The position numbers and the translations under genes were made by a program. Below are positions 8,122 to 16,831 of a stretch of DNA of 19,917 nucleotides, in pieces; position 1 is the first letter of the stretch; each line of letters starts with the position of its first letter. The notes below the pieces were generated by a model. It made no database searches. It was not told the DNA's origin and saw only the letters and a program-made list of their open reading frames with translations. This DNA is from CAZQEZ01 sp964592475 (GTDB lineage: Bacteria; Bacteroidota; Bacteroidia; Cytophagales; Cyclobacteriaceae): assembly GCA_964592475.1 (NCBI GenBank), contig CAZQEZ010000081.1, positions 1 to 19,917 on the forward strand. The letters run 5' to 3'.

Positions 8122-9442
8122 GATAATTATTATTTCACTATTGATTTTGTCAAATTTGGCTGCAAATGCACAAAATGATTCCATGATTGTGACCATGGAT
8201 GAAGCTGTAAAGCAAGCACTTGAAGAAAATCCGGAAATTATAGTGGCTCGTAATCAGAGAGCTATAGCTGATAATAATGCATCTATCGCGAAAGCCAATC
8301 TGCTACCCAGTTTAACTGCTAATGCAGGATATACTTTAGAAGTAAATGATACTTATATTGAGTTTGCCGGAGAAGAACGTCCTCCTATTAATGAGGCAGG
8401 AGCTCAGGCAAGTACGTTTCAAGCCAATTTGGAATTAAACTACAATATATTTAATGGCTTGGCAAAATATAAAAACCATGAAAGCCTGCTAATTCAGAGT
8501 GATATCACCGATCAGCAAACCCGGTTACAAGTAGAAAATACAATTTTACAAACCATCAATACCTTTTTAGAAATTGTAAGACTAAAAGAGGAAACAAACA
8601 TAAATGAAGAAGCAGTAGAGACATCTTTACAACGATTTCAGCGAGTAGAAAACCAATATGATTTTGGAGGAGTGACTAAATTGCAGGTTTTAAATGCCAG
8701 GGTAGACCTTAACAACGACAGCATAAATTTTGCCCGTTCTTTAACAAATTTAGCTAACAATAAACGCAACTTGATGATATTAATGGGAAACCAACCGGAT
8801 ACTATTTTCACGGTGCCTACCAATCTCTCTATCAATCGTACTATTTCTTTGGAAAATATAAAACAGGAAGCCTTAAAGAATAATACCAACTTGATTCTTA
8901 CAGAATTGCGCAGGCAAAATGCTGACATCCAAACGGTAATAGCCAGATCTAATAATTACCCTCGATTAGATTTAAGTGCTTCTTATGGTTACACAAGAAA
9001 TGAAAATGAAGCGAATTTCTTTACCTTTCAGGAAAATCTGGGATTTAGTGGCAGCCTTAATTTAAGTTACAATATTTTTAATGGAGACCAAAGAGCAAGG
9101 CAAATACAAAATGCTAAACTTCAATTGGCTTCAAGCAAAGAAACTGAAAACTTTGCCAAAAAACAAGTAAAAAGAGATGTGCTCAATGCCTATGAAAATT
9201 ATGAAAACAGCTTGTTTTTACTTTCATTGGCAGAAGATGACATTTACACCGCCAGGCTTAATTTTGAACGCAGTGAGGAAGCTTATCAAACCGGGCAAAT
9301 TAATAGCACGGAATATAGGCAAGCACAACTGAACCTGGTACAAGCCTCGTATAGAATTATTGAATTAAAAGTACAGGCAAAAAATGCTGAAGTAGAATTG
9401 TATCGATTAGCAGGAGCTTTATTGGCCAGGGCAGCACAATAG
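8114..9442 (+). CDS. TolC-family outer membrane efflux channel
   Basis: Outer-membrane channel-tunnel protein of 442 residues that completes the tripartite efflux complex. A signal peptide covers residues 1-19 (cleavage near ANA-Q). The protein has the internal duplication of the TolC/OEP family: each half has long alpha-helical stretches and a barrel strand bearing the same YNIFNG motif, at 110-115 and 319-324. Further typical motifs are AKANLLPSL (~60-68) and SEEAYQTGQINSTEYRQAQ in the last helical region. Its ATG lies inside the last codons of the pump gene (8-base overlap), the third gene of one operon. No plus-strand T-rich terminator follows directly; the hairpin at 9495-9530 lacks a T-run in this direction. 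Confidence 0.94.
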   Translation: MDRIIIISLLILSNLAANAQNDSMIVTMDEAVKQALEENPEIIVARNQRAIADNNASIAKANLLPSLTANAGYTLEVNDTYIEFAGEERPPINEAGAQASTFQANLELNYNIFNGLAKYKNHESLLIQSDITDQQTRLQVENTILQTINTFLEIVRLKEETNINEEAVETSLQRFQRVENQYDFGGVTKLQVLNARVDLNNDSINFARSLTNLANNKRNLMILMGNQPDTIFTVPTNLSINRTISLENIKQEALKNNTNLILTELRRQNADIQTVIARSNNYPRLDLSASYGYTRNENEANFFTFQENLGFSGSLNLSYNIFNGDQRARQIQNAKLQLASSKETENFAKKQVKRDVLNAYENYENSLFLLSLAEDDIYTARLNFERSEEAYQTGQINSTEYRQAQLNLVQASYRIIELKVQAKNAEVELYRLAGALLARAAQ

Positions 9443-9485
9443 GGCTGAGATATTTTATTGGTTAAACCCATTTTCACTACGATTA

Positions 9486-9530
9486 GAAAAAAAAAGCCCT
9501 ATCCATTAAAGAAAGTAAATGGATAGGGCT
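9486..9530 (-). terminator. Rho-independent terminator of the lon-porQ-hslU operon
   Basis: Perfect 13-bp stem: AGCCCTATCCATT (9495-9507) pairs with AATGGATAGGGCT (9518-9530) around a 10-base loop. Read on the minus strand it is followed by a T-run (complement of the A-run at 9487-9495), and it begins 10 bases after the hslU stop. On the plus strand it lacks the T-run, so it chiefly ends the minus-strand operon. Confidence 0.9.
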
Positions 9531-9539
9531 AATAAAGCC

Positions 9540-10967
9540 TTATAAAATATATTGGCTTAAATCCCGGTTTTTAACCAGATGGGCAAGTTTTTCTTCAACC
9601 ATTTCCTTATTAATAACCAATTTGGCGTTGGGGCCAATTTCATCAGGCACATCGTAAAGAAAATCATTTAATAACTGACTCATCACGGTTTGTAAACGTC
9701 GTGCTCCTATATTTTCAATTTCTGAATTTATCTGAAATGCTTTTTCTGCTATTTCGTCTACCGCATCTTCCTGAAAAGTAATTTCCACCTCTTCTGCATT
9801 AAAAAGGGCAATATACTGTTTGGTTAGTGCATTTTTTGGGTCTTTTAAAATTTTTACAAAATCATCTTTGGTAAGATTATCCAATTCAACCCTGATTGGG
9901 AAACGACCTTGAAGTTCCGGAATTAAATCAGAGGGCTTGGCAAAATGAAAAGCACCCGCGGCGATGAATAAGATGTGGTCGGTATTAACAATGCCATGCT
10001 TGGTGCTCACAGCACTTCCCTCTACTATGGGCAATAAATCACGCTGCACACCTTCCCGACTTACATCCGGACCTTTGCCTCCGCCTTTTTCGGCACGAGC
10101 TGTTATCTTATCTACTTCATCTATGAATATGATACCCGTGTTTTCTGCCTTGCTTATAGCCTCTTCTTTTACTTCGTCCATATCAATTAATTTGGAGGCT
10201 TCTTCATCAAGCAATATTTTACGAGCTTCAGCAATTGTTACTTTACGTTTTTTGTTTTTCTTAGGCATCATATTGCCGATCATATCCTGCAGATTTATCA
10301 TTGAAGCTTCATCTATCATGCCGCCACCTATCATGCCAATGCCCGAATTAGAACTCTGCTTGATACTTATCTCTATTTTACGATCTTCCAATTCACCATT
10401 GCGAATTTTTTCTCTAAATCTTTCCCTGGTTCGCTCATTGAGCTCTTGATCGCTTTGCGGATCCAGGTTTTCATTTTGGTTGAAGCCTGGAGCTTTATTG
10501 CTATGGCTTTTGAGGGGTGGTATAAGTGCGTCCAATATAAGGTCTTCCACTACCTGACCTGCTTTTTCCATTACTTCTTCCTTCTTGCGTGTCTTTACCA
10601 GGTTTACTGATTGTTCTACTAAATCGCGAACCATGCTTTCTACGTCGCGACCCACGTAGCCTACCTCGGTAAATTTCGATGCTTCTACTTTGGTAAATGG
10701 AGCATCTGCAATTTTAGCCAACCGGCGAGCAATTTCTGTTTTTCCTACGCCGGTAGGTCCTATCATTAAAATATTGTTAGGCACTATTTCACCTTGAATT
10801 TCAGAATTTACATTCATGCGTCTCCATCTATTTCTTAAGGCTATGGCCACATTCTTTTTTGCTTCACGCTGACCAATAATGTACTTATCCAGTTCGGCTA
10901 CAATTTGCTTGGGAGTAAGCGCTCCTGTCTGTATTTTTAGTGTCTCTAAATGTTCTTGATTATTCAT
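9540..10967 (-). CDS. hslU: HslU, ATPase subunit of the HslUV (ClpYQ) protease
   Basis: AAA+ unfoldase of 475 residues that recognises, unfolds and feeds proteins to the HslV peptidase in the cytoplasm. The Walker A motif GPTGVGKT is at 70-77, the GYVG pore loop at 103-106, and Walker B IIFIDEVD has Asp283/Glu284. The inserted I-domain spans roughly 110-245 and is rich in charged residues, Met and Gly. An arginine-containing LQGRFPIRVEL motif follows. The C-terminus DLSQYIL matches the HslU tail that docks into HslV. The protein is somewhat longer than the E. coli form (about 443), mainly in the I-domain. The ATG overlaps the porQ stop by 4 bases (ATGA), so it is third in an operon after lon and porQ. 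No hslV is in this window, so the peptidase partner must be encoded elsewhere. Confidence 0.96.
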   Translation of the reverse strand: MNNQEHLETLKIQTGALTPKQIVAELDKYIIGQREAKKNVAIALRNRWRRMNVNSEIQGEIVPNNILMIGPTGVGKTEIARRLAKIADAPFTKVEASKFTEVGYVGRDVESMVRDLVEQSVNLVKTRKKEEVMEKAGQVVEDLILDALIPPLKSHSNKAPGFNQNENLDPQSDQELNERTRERFREKIRNGELEDRKIEISIKQSSNSGIGMIGGGMIDEASMINLQDMIGNMMPKKNKKRKVTIAEARKILLDEEASKLIDMDEVKEEAISKAENTGIIFIDEVDKITARAEKGGGKGPDVSREGVQRDLLPIVEGSAVSTKHGIVNTDHILFIAAGAFHFAKPSDLIPELQGRFPIRVELDNLTKDDFVKILKDPKNALTKQYIALFNAEEVEITFQEDAVDEIAEKAFQINSEIENIGARRLQTVMSQLLNDFLYDVPDEIGPNAKLVINKEMVEEKLAHLVKNRDLSQYIL

Positions 10968-11977
10968 GATTTTTTGCTTATCCTTTTCTTAAAATTATTC
11001 AAATTGGTATTGAGGGTCAAGTAATTTATGCCTCCGCTCAAATGATAAATTGATCTTGTAAAGGCGAGTTCAAAACCTTTGATTTTCAACATTAAGCCAA
11101 ATGAAAATCCTGCACCTCCCGATACATTTTCAAGACTCAATTCTTGGTTGATCAGGTGATTGTATCCTGCTCGTATATTTAAATTTTTACTGATTAATAT
11201 TTCTGTTCCCAGGCTCATATGGGTCATCAAACTATTAACTATACCGTTTACGCCATTGTTACTATTTTCTTCATCTACAAAAGTTTCTCTGGCAAGGTTG
11301 TAAATAGTTAGAGAAAAACGAGCTGGCATGTGTTCAGGTTTTACTGAAATACCAGCTTTCACATCTAAAGGAAGCCTGGTATTGCTCATGTCAGTATAAT
11401 CGTGTAATAGAAAACCATAGTTGCTCAGCAATAACCCGGCAGTAAAATTACCGGAAGGTGACGAATAAGTTCCCCCTAAATCGAACAGTAACATGCCGGC
11501 ACTAAAACCAGCTATTTGCGAGCTGGCGTATTTAATATTTATTCCTAACGCGTAAGGGCCAATTTGATGACTGCGTCCAATGGCAATGGTAAAATCTCTG
11601 GCGCTAAAGGTACCGGTTGAAAATCCTATTTCATCATAGCCATCGATCATTCCATAATTCACGTATTGTAAGCCTGCAGCCCAAATGCCATTGTTTATTT
11701 TTTCGGCAAAAGCCACAGAACTCATTCCTATATCGGCTTGCAACCAGGCATAATTGATTCCAATACCGCCAATCATTTTCTCGTTAATCAAAGCGGGATT
11801 GGAGAAAAACATGTTTACATCGTCAGAAAACAAACTTATATTTTGACCTCCCAAAGCAGCAACCCTGGCATTACTAGCCATATCTACAAAATCAAAACTA
11901 TAACGACCGGTAACCTGAGCTAAAAGACAAGTAGGGGCCAGGAAAAATAAAATAGATATGATAATGAATTTATTCAA
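10964..11977 (-). CDS. porQ: Type IX secretion system protein PorQ
   Basis: Predicted outer-membrane protein of 337 residues matching the PorQ family, a part of the T9SS cell-surface attachment complex that works with PorU, PorV and PorZ to anchor cargo after export. The N-terminus is a signal peptide (residues 1-20, ...CLLA-Q). It is followed by the family signature: the NARVAALGGQNISL stretch, then DDVNMFFSNPALIN, then alternating beta strands typical of a FadL/PorV-like barrel, with repeated Gly/aromatic strand ends. The start codon is TTG (11977-11975), one base after the lon stop; no in-frame ATG lies upstream before a stop codon, and the first downstream Met would remove the signal peptide. 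The 3' end overlaps hslU by 4 bases. The family call rests on recognised motifs, not on a search. Confidence 0.85.
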   Translation of the reverse strand: MNKFIIISILFFLAPTCLLAQVTGRYSFDFVDMASNARVAALGGQNISLFSDDVNMFFSNPALINEKMIGGIGINYAWLQADIGMSSVAFAEKINNGIWAAGLQYVNYGMIDGYDEIGFSTGTFSARDFTIAIGRSHQIGPYALGINIKYASSQIAGFSAGMLLFDLGGTYSSPSGNFTAGLLLSNYGFLLHDYTDMSNTRLPLDVKAGISVKPEHMPARFSLTIYNLARETFVDEENSNNGVNGIVNSLMTHMSLGTEILISKNLNIRAGYNHLINQELSLENVSGGAGFSFGLMLKIKGFELAFTRSIYHLSGGINYLTLNTNLNNFKKRISKKS

Positions 11978-11978
11978 T

Positions 11979-14462
11979 TTATTTTAATTCATTTTCAAAC
12001 TCTTTTATACTCAAATCAACCGGATCTTTCACTTTATCAGGTAAAAGTGCCACCGCTAACACATCATCTACATGATCGGCATAGTGTATTTTGATATTTT
12101 TGATGTAATCATCTTTTATTTCGTCAATGTCTTTACGATTTCGATTACATAGTATAATCTCTTTTATACCAGCTCGCTTAGCGGCTAATATTTTTTCTTT
12201 TATACCACCTACTGGCAACACTTTACCCCTAAGAGTGATTTCACCCGTCATGGCTAATTTATCTCTTACTTTTCGCTGGGTATATAAAGATGCTAAAGAG
12301 GTAAGCATGGTAATGCCTGCTGAGGGACCATCTTTAGGTACAGATCCAGCAGGTACGTGTATGTGTAGGTCAAAATTTTCAAATACCTTATAATGAATGC
12401 CCCATTTAGGAGCGCTTGACTTTAAATAAGATAATGCCGTCATTGCAGATTCTTTCATCACGTCGCCTAGATGACCACTCAAAGTTAACTTGCCTTTTCC
12501 TCGACTCAAACTTGATTCGATAAATAAGATTTCTCCACCTACTTGTGTCCAGGCGAGTCCTGTGACAACGCCGGCAACATCATTATCATGATACAATTCC
12601 TTATCAAAATCTTCGGCGCCCAATAGATCTACAATATCTTTGCTGCCAAGTCGCTTTTTATATTCCTTCTCCATGGCTATAGCCTTGGCTATTTGTCTAA
12701 GTACCGACCCTATCTTTCTTTCTAAGCTTCGTACGCCCGACTCCCTGGTATAACCTTCAATAATTTTAACAATAGCATCTTTATTAAATTGAAGCTGACT
12801 CGATTTAACACCATTTTCCTTTTTTTGCTTGGGTATTAAATGTCTTTTGGCAATTTCTACTTTTTCTTCAAGGTTATATCCGTTGATCTCAATTATTTCC
12901 ATACGATCGCGAAGAGCAGGCTGTAAGTTCTCCAATGAATTGGCAGTTGCAATAAATAATACCTTGCTCAAATCGTACTCTACCTCCAGGTAGTTGTCCA
13001 TGAAGGTGGCATTTTGTTCAGGATCAAGCACCTCCAGCAGGGCAGAGGATGGGTCGCCACGAAAATCACTGCCAACTTTGTCTATTTCATCCAGTACAAA
13101 AACAGGATTGCCGGTTTTTACTTTTTTCAGGTTTTGAACCACCTTACCCGGCATAGCACCCACATAAGTTTTTCTATGTCCTCTTATTTCCGCTTCATCG
13201 TGAACTCCACCCAGAGACATTCTGACATATTTTCTGTTCAATGCTCTGGCAATTGATTTACCTAATGATGTTTTACCTACGCCAGGGGGTCCATAAAGGC
13301 AGAGAATAGGAGCCTTCATGTCATTTTTGAGTTTTAATACAGATAAATATTCCAGTATACGGTCTTTAACTTTTTCCAAGCCAAAATGATCCTTATCTAA
13401 TACCTTTTGCGCTCGGTTAAGGTCAAAATTGTCTTTGGTCAATTCTCCCCAGGGCAAATCTACTAACAGTTCACAATAATTAACCGCGACCGGATATTCC
13501 GCGGCCATTGGATTAATCCTGTTCAGCTTGTCTACTTCTTTTTTAAAATGCTCATGGACTTGCTTGGGCCACTTTTTGTTTTTTCCCCTTGCTTTTAAAT
13601 TGGCTATTTCCTGATCTTGTCCGTCATTTCCCAATTCATCTTGCAAAACTTTAATTTGCTGTCGCAAAAAGTAATCCCGTTGCTGCTGGTCGATATCAGA
13701 ATGTACTTTCCGCTGAATTTCATTCTTCAGCTCCAGCATCTGAATATCCTTCATCATATATTCGAGCAGCAACTTAGCCCTTTTCAATCCGTCATTTATT
13801 TCCAGAAGCTTTTGCTTATCTTTTACTTCCGCGCTTATGTTGGAAGATAGAAAATGGGTAAGAAACGCCGGGCTATCTATATTTTCTAATGCTGCCTGAG
13901 CCTCTTGTGGAATTTCCGGATTCAGCTTCAAGATGCGAGCAGCTGAATCTTTAAGCGTACCTAGTACTGCTTGCAATTCCTTATTTTTCTTGTCTGGAAA
14001 TTTCTCCTCCAGGTATTGAACTTTTGCAGAGATGTAGGGATCTTCCTGTTCAAAACCTTCTACTTTAAATCTTTTCTTACCTTGAATAATGATAGTTGTA
14101 TTGCCATCGGGCAGCACAAGCATTTTTATTATTTTGGCTACCGTACCAGTATGATATATATCTTCAAAATCAGGATCTTCATTGGTATCATTATGTTGGG
14201 CTACCACGCCTATTATCCGGTTTCCTTTATAAGATTTTTTTACCAGCTTTATTGATTTAGTTCTCCCAACCGTAATAGGAATTACTACCCCTGGAAAAAG
14301 TACCGTGTTTTTAATAGGCAGGATAGGAATAGCATCAGGTAGATTTTCATTATCGTCAAAGTCTTCATCTTCAGGAGTTATTAATTGAATCAATTCTCCA
14401 GCCTCTTCATCGCTACCCTCCATCATGGCTGGATTTATTAGATTTAAATATTTTTCATTCAT
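11979..14462 (-). CDS. lon: Lon, ATP-dependent serine protease (endopeptidase La)
   Basis: Cytoplasmic AAA+ protease of 827 residues that degrades misfolded and selected regulatory proteins. The N-terminal substrate-recognition (LON) domain covers ~42-240 (LPDAIPILPIKNTVLFPGVV), then a coiled-coil region (~240-340). The ATPase domain has Walker A GPPGVGKT at 391-398 and Walker B VFVLDEID at 454-461, and the sensor region has ATANSL. The C-terminal peptidase domain carries the catalytic Ser714 in DGPSAG and Lys757 in GGIKEK, 43 residues apart as in E. coli Lon. The first 40 residues form an acidic extension. It is first in an operon with porQ (1-base gap) and hslU. An inverted repeat (14479-14493) lies just ahead of the ATG, but no known heat-shock site was recognised. 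Confidence 0.97.
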   Translation of the reverse strand: MNEKYLNLINPAMMEGSDEEAGELIQLITPEDEDFDDNENLPDAIPILPIKNTVLFPGVVIPITVGRTKSIKLVKKSYKGNRIIGVVAQHNDTNEDPDFEDIYHTGTVAKIIKMLVLPDGNTTIIIQGKKRFKVEGFEQEDPYISAKVQYLEEKFPDKKNKELQAVLGTLKDSAARILKLNPEIPQEAQAALENIDSPAFLTHFLSSNISAEVKDKQKLLEINDGLKRAKLLLEYMMKDIQMLELKNEIQRKVHSDIDQQQRDYFLRQQIKVLQDELGNDGQDQEIANLKARGKNKKWPKQVHEHFKKEVDKLNRINPMAAEYPVAVNYCELLVDLPWGELTKDNFDLNRAQKVLDKDHFGLEKVKDRILEYLSVLKLKNDMKAPILCLYGPPGVGKTSLGKSIARALNRKYVRMSLGGVHDEAEIRGHRKTYVGAMPGKVVQNLKKVKTGNPVFVLDEIDKVGSDFRGDPSSALLEVLDPEQNATFMDNYLEVEYDLSKVLFIATANSLENLQPALRDRMEIIEINGYNLEEKVEIAKRHLIPKQKKENGVKSSQLQFNKDAIVKIIEGYTRESGVRSLERKIGSVLRQIAKAIAMEKEYKKRLGSKDIVDLLGAEDFDKELYHDNDVAGVVTGLAWTQVGGEILFIESSLSRGKGKLTLSGHLGDVMKESAMTALSYLKSSAPKWGIHYKVFENFDLHIHVPAGSVPKDGPSAGITMLTSLASLYTQRKVRDKLAMTGEITLRGKVLPVGGIKEKILAAKRAGIKEIILCNRNRKDIDEIKDDYIKNIKIHYADHVDDVLAVALLPDKVKDPVDLSIKEFENELK

Positions 14463-14478
14463 ATATTAACCCTTATTT

Positions 14479-14493
14479 ATGCCATATTGGCAT
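14479..14493. repeat. Short inverted repeat in the lon leader
   Basis: ATGCCA, a 3-base centre TAT, then TGGCAT: perfect 6-bp arms. It lies 17 bases upstream of the lon ATG in the 190-base divergent spacer to the OmpA gene. With only 3 bases at the centre it fits a protein-binding dyad or a tight RNA hairpin near the lon ribosome-binding region. No regulator is known from the sequence. Confidence 0.35.
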
Positions 14494-14621
14494 GCTTTTT
14501 TCTTTTATTTAATTTAACATCTCTATAATACAATAGCGATGCCAAAAATTATCTTTTACGATTAATTACAAGATATTTGCAATTTTTCGTTAGTTTTATC
14601 AGTTCAAAGTTGGTGAAAAAT

Positions 14622-14629
14622 TAAATTTG
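14622..14629 (+). promoter_or_regulatory. Candidate Bacteroidota -7 promoter box for the OmpA gene
   Basis: TAAATTTG matches the TAnnTTTG -7 consensus of the primary sigma factor in Bacteroidota exactly and lies 23 bases upstream of the OmpA ATG, giving a short leader. No good TTTG -33 box was found at the usual spacing, and such AT-rich octamers also arise by chance. Confidence 0.4.
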
Positions 14630-14652
14630 AAAAAATTATTCGGCGGTATTTA

Positions 14653-16695
14653 ATGGGTGGTAGCAAGATTATATCAACTCTTATTTTGTTGGTGGTTGTG
14701 CTGTTGGCAACGCAACAGCATGCCCATGCCCAACGCAAAAAGAAAAAAAAGCAAGACGATGTAGCAGTATCGGATTCGGTAGCTGCTAGTTATGAATATG
14801 TTTTTACTTTTGAGAACCTCAATAAGGAGCCGTATTTCTATAATGAAAAATTGCTTAAAGAAATTGATAAATTTGAAAAAAGGAATGATTATCAAAACCT
14901 ATATATTGCTTTGCGCAAATACGTAGGTCAATTTGGTATTCAAAACTTTTATAAAGATACTGAAATGCTCTGGCGCTTGGCCAAGCTTACCGAACTTTAT
15001 GGCAATTACGATGAAGCCATACAATTATACAAGTTAGTTCTAAAGCATCACCGCGAAGATATCGACATCAATCAGGTGGAAATATATTACGACTCAATCA
15101 AGAAAGAGGATAAAAATCAATACGTGCCACTCGATTATTATTATGAATTAGTTGATTACCAGTCGCAGGTAGATACTTTGAGGCCACCGCGAGCCAGTAG
15201 GCTCAACATGGGTAAATTAATAAATTCTAAAGTTTCCGATTATGGTCCAACCTTAAGTTTAAATGATGAATTGCTAATATTTACCTCTAAACGAAATGAA
15301 ATAGTTAAGGATTTTAAGGTATTGCAAAACGAGGACCTTTTCTATAGTCAACGGTACGGCGAATTTTGGGATGCCTCCAAGCCTCTTAAAGAAGTGAATA
15401 GTCAATACAATGAAGGTTCTGCCTGCCTGAGCAATGATGGAAAGACTTTGTTTTTTTCACGATGTTTTTCACCGGAATCCTATGGTAATTGTGACTTATT
15501 TGTAGCTACCATGCAAGAAGATAGTACCTGGGGCAATGTGCATAACCTGGGACCTCAGGTAAATAGCCAAGCGTGGGATTCTCACCCTACCTTAAGTCAT
15601 ACTGGTGACACGCTATATTTTGCTTCCGATCGCATTGGTGGATTTGGATTATCCGATATTTACTACACTTATAAGTTGCGCAATGGCAACTGGTCGCGGG
15701 CTCAAAATGCAGGGCCAATCATAAATACAAGAAATAATGAAGTGAGTCCTTTTTACCATCCAAAGTACGATGTGCTTTATTTTAGTTCTAATGGGCACTT
15801 GCTCAATTTTGGAGAATTTGACATATTTAAAACAAACAAGATAAAAAACTATTGGGAGGAACCTAGAAATATAGGACCATTGGTCAATAGTGAAAAGAGT
15901 GAGTTTTATTTTGCCATTGATGCCAGGGCGCAGTATCTTTTTTACGCGAAATCGCAAAAAGAAAATATGGAAAATTTGGACTTGTTTTCTTTTCCACTAC
16001 CCATGGAAGCACAACCTGGAGCTAATACTACTGTAAGTGGTACGCTTACCAATGCAGAAACAGGTGTACCGTTTAAAAATGGTGTCGTTTCTATCATAGA
16101 CCTGGATAATGGGGTAGAAGTGGCTCCCAAGTTTCTTAACGATGATGGTAGTTTTGAATTTAAACTAATCAACAATCAAAATTATTTGCTTACTATACAA
16201 GGGGAAGAGTTTTTCAGAATAGAGGAGATATTTTTTCTTGAACAAGATATGGAATTTAATAAGATCGCTGAGCCTATCAGTAGCAGGATCAACTTTGCCT
16301 CCATTGAATTTGATAACGGCAAAGCAGAAATTAAACCCAGCATGTATGGGGATTTATATAAGATTTCTGATTTCTTGACGGATAATCAGGATTTCAAATT
16401 GCGTATTTCCGGCCACACTGATTCGGATGGAAGTGCTGAATTGAACATGCAATTGTCTGAAAATAGGGCCAAGGCCATTAAAGAATTTTTAGTGGGATTT
16501 GGGGGTATACCTGAGGCCAGGGTAGAGGCTCGCGGGTATGGTAGTACCAAGCCAATTGTAGAAGAGGTGACCGAGGAAGATAAGCGCCTTAATCGGCGAG
16601 TGGAATTTGAATTACATAGACCATCCAAAGACGAAATTGAATTAATGCAACGTGAGTCCCAGGATGAGCAACAAGGCTGGAACAGCGGTAATTGA
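14653..16695 (+). CDS. OmpA-family protein with TPR, PD40 propeller and CRD domains (PorE-like)
   Basis: Secreted envelope protein of 680 residues that should bind peptidoglycan. Residues 1-26 are a signal peptide (HAHA-Q, no lipobox cysteine), followed by a lysine run (RKKKKKQDD). A helical TPR-like region spans ~65-135 (LTELYGNYDEAIQLYKLVL). PD40-type propeller repeats occupy ~185-450 (NDELLIFTSKR, DGKTLFFSR, GDTLYFASDR, YDVLYFSSN). A carboxypeptidase-regulatory-like domain covers ~458-525. The OmpA C-terminal domain (~545-655) has GHTDSDGSAELNMQLSENRA with Asp590 and Arg605, the pair that holds diaminopimelate. This domain order (TPR, propeller, CRD, OmpA) is that of the T9SS component PorE, and porQ lies close by across the divergent spacer. 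Other Bacteroidota OmpA proteins share the architecture, so the PorE identity is inference. Confidence 0.88.
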   Translation: MGGSKIISTLILLVVVLLATQQHAHAQRKKKKKQDDVAVSDSVAASYEYVFTFENLNKEPYFYNEKLLKEIDKFEKRNDYQNLYIALRKYVGQFGIQNFYKDTEMLWRLAKLTELYGNYDEAIQLYKLVLKHHREDIDINQVEIYYDSIKKEDKNQYVPLDYYYELVDYQSQVDTLRPPRASRLNMGKLINSKVSDYGPTLSLNDELLIFTSKRNEIVKDFKVLQNEDLFYSQRYGEFWDASKPLKEVNSQYNEGSACLSNDGKTLFFSRCFSPESYGNCDLFVATMQEDSTWGNVHNLGPQVNSQAWDSHPTLSHTGDTLYFASDRIGGFGLSDIYYTYKLRNGNWSRAQNAGPIINTRNNEVSPFYHPKYDVLYFSSNGHLLNFGEFDIFKTNKIKNYWEEPRNIGPLVNSEKSEFYFAIDARAQYLFYAKSQKENMENLDLFSFPLPMEAQPGANTTVSGTLTNAETGVPFKNGVVSIIDLDNGVEVAPKFLNDDGSFEFKLINNQNYLLTIQGEEFFRIEEIFFLEQDMEFNKIAEPISSRINFASIEFDNGKAEIKPSMYGDLYKISDFLTDNQDFKLRISGHTDSDGSAELNMQLSENRAKAIKEFLVGFGGIPEARVEARGYGSTKPIVEEVTEEDKRLNRRVEFELHRPSKDEIELMQRESQDEQQGWNSGN

Positions 16696-16831
16696 TAACT
16701 GGACTCGGGCCAACATGAAAATAACACCAATTGCAGCAAGAGATTATAATTTTGTAGCACTTGATGGAAAGTCATTTATCTTAATAACAGTTCTGTTGCA
16801 AAACTTTAGGGGTTTTTATATAAAATATTTT
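16696..16831. other. Convergent spacer, no strong terminator seen
   Basis: This 136-base spacer lies between the OmpA gene and the alanine racemase. A weak 5-bp stem (AAAAC at 16800-16804 with GTTTT at 16812-16816) followed by TATATAAAAT is the only terminator-like element. A plus-strand open frame crosses it from inside the OmpA gene, but it shows no family features and runs into the racemase gene. Confidence 0.35.

Noticed and set aside
9964..10449. 161-codon plus-strand frame antisense to hslU
   Set aside because: Shadow of the hslU coding frame; the product is low-complexity hydrophobic/serine-rich and hslU motifs fully explain the DNA.
14653..16695. Lipoprotein with a lipobox
   Set aside because: The signal peptide ends HAHA-Q and has no cysteine.
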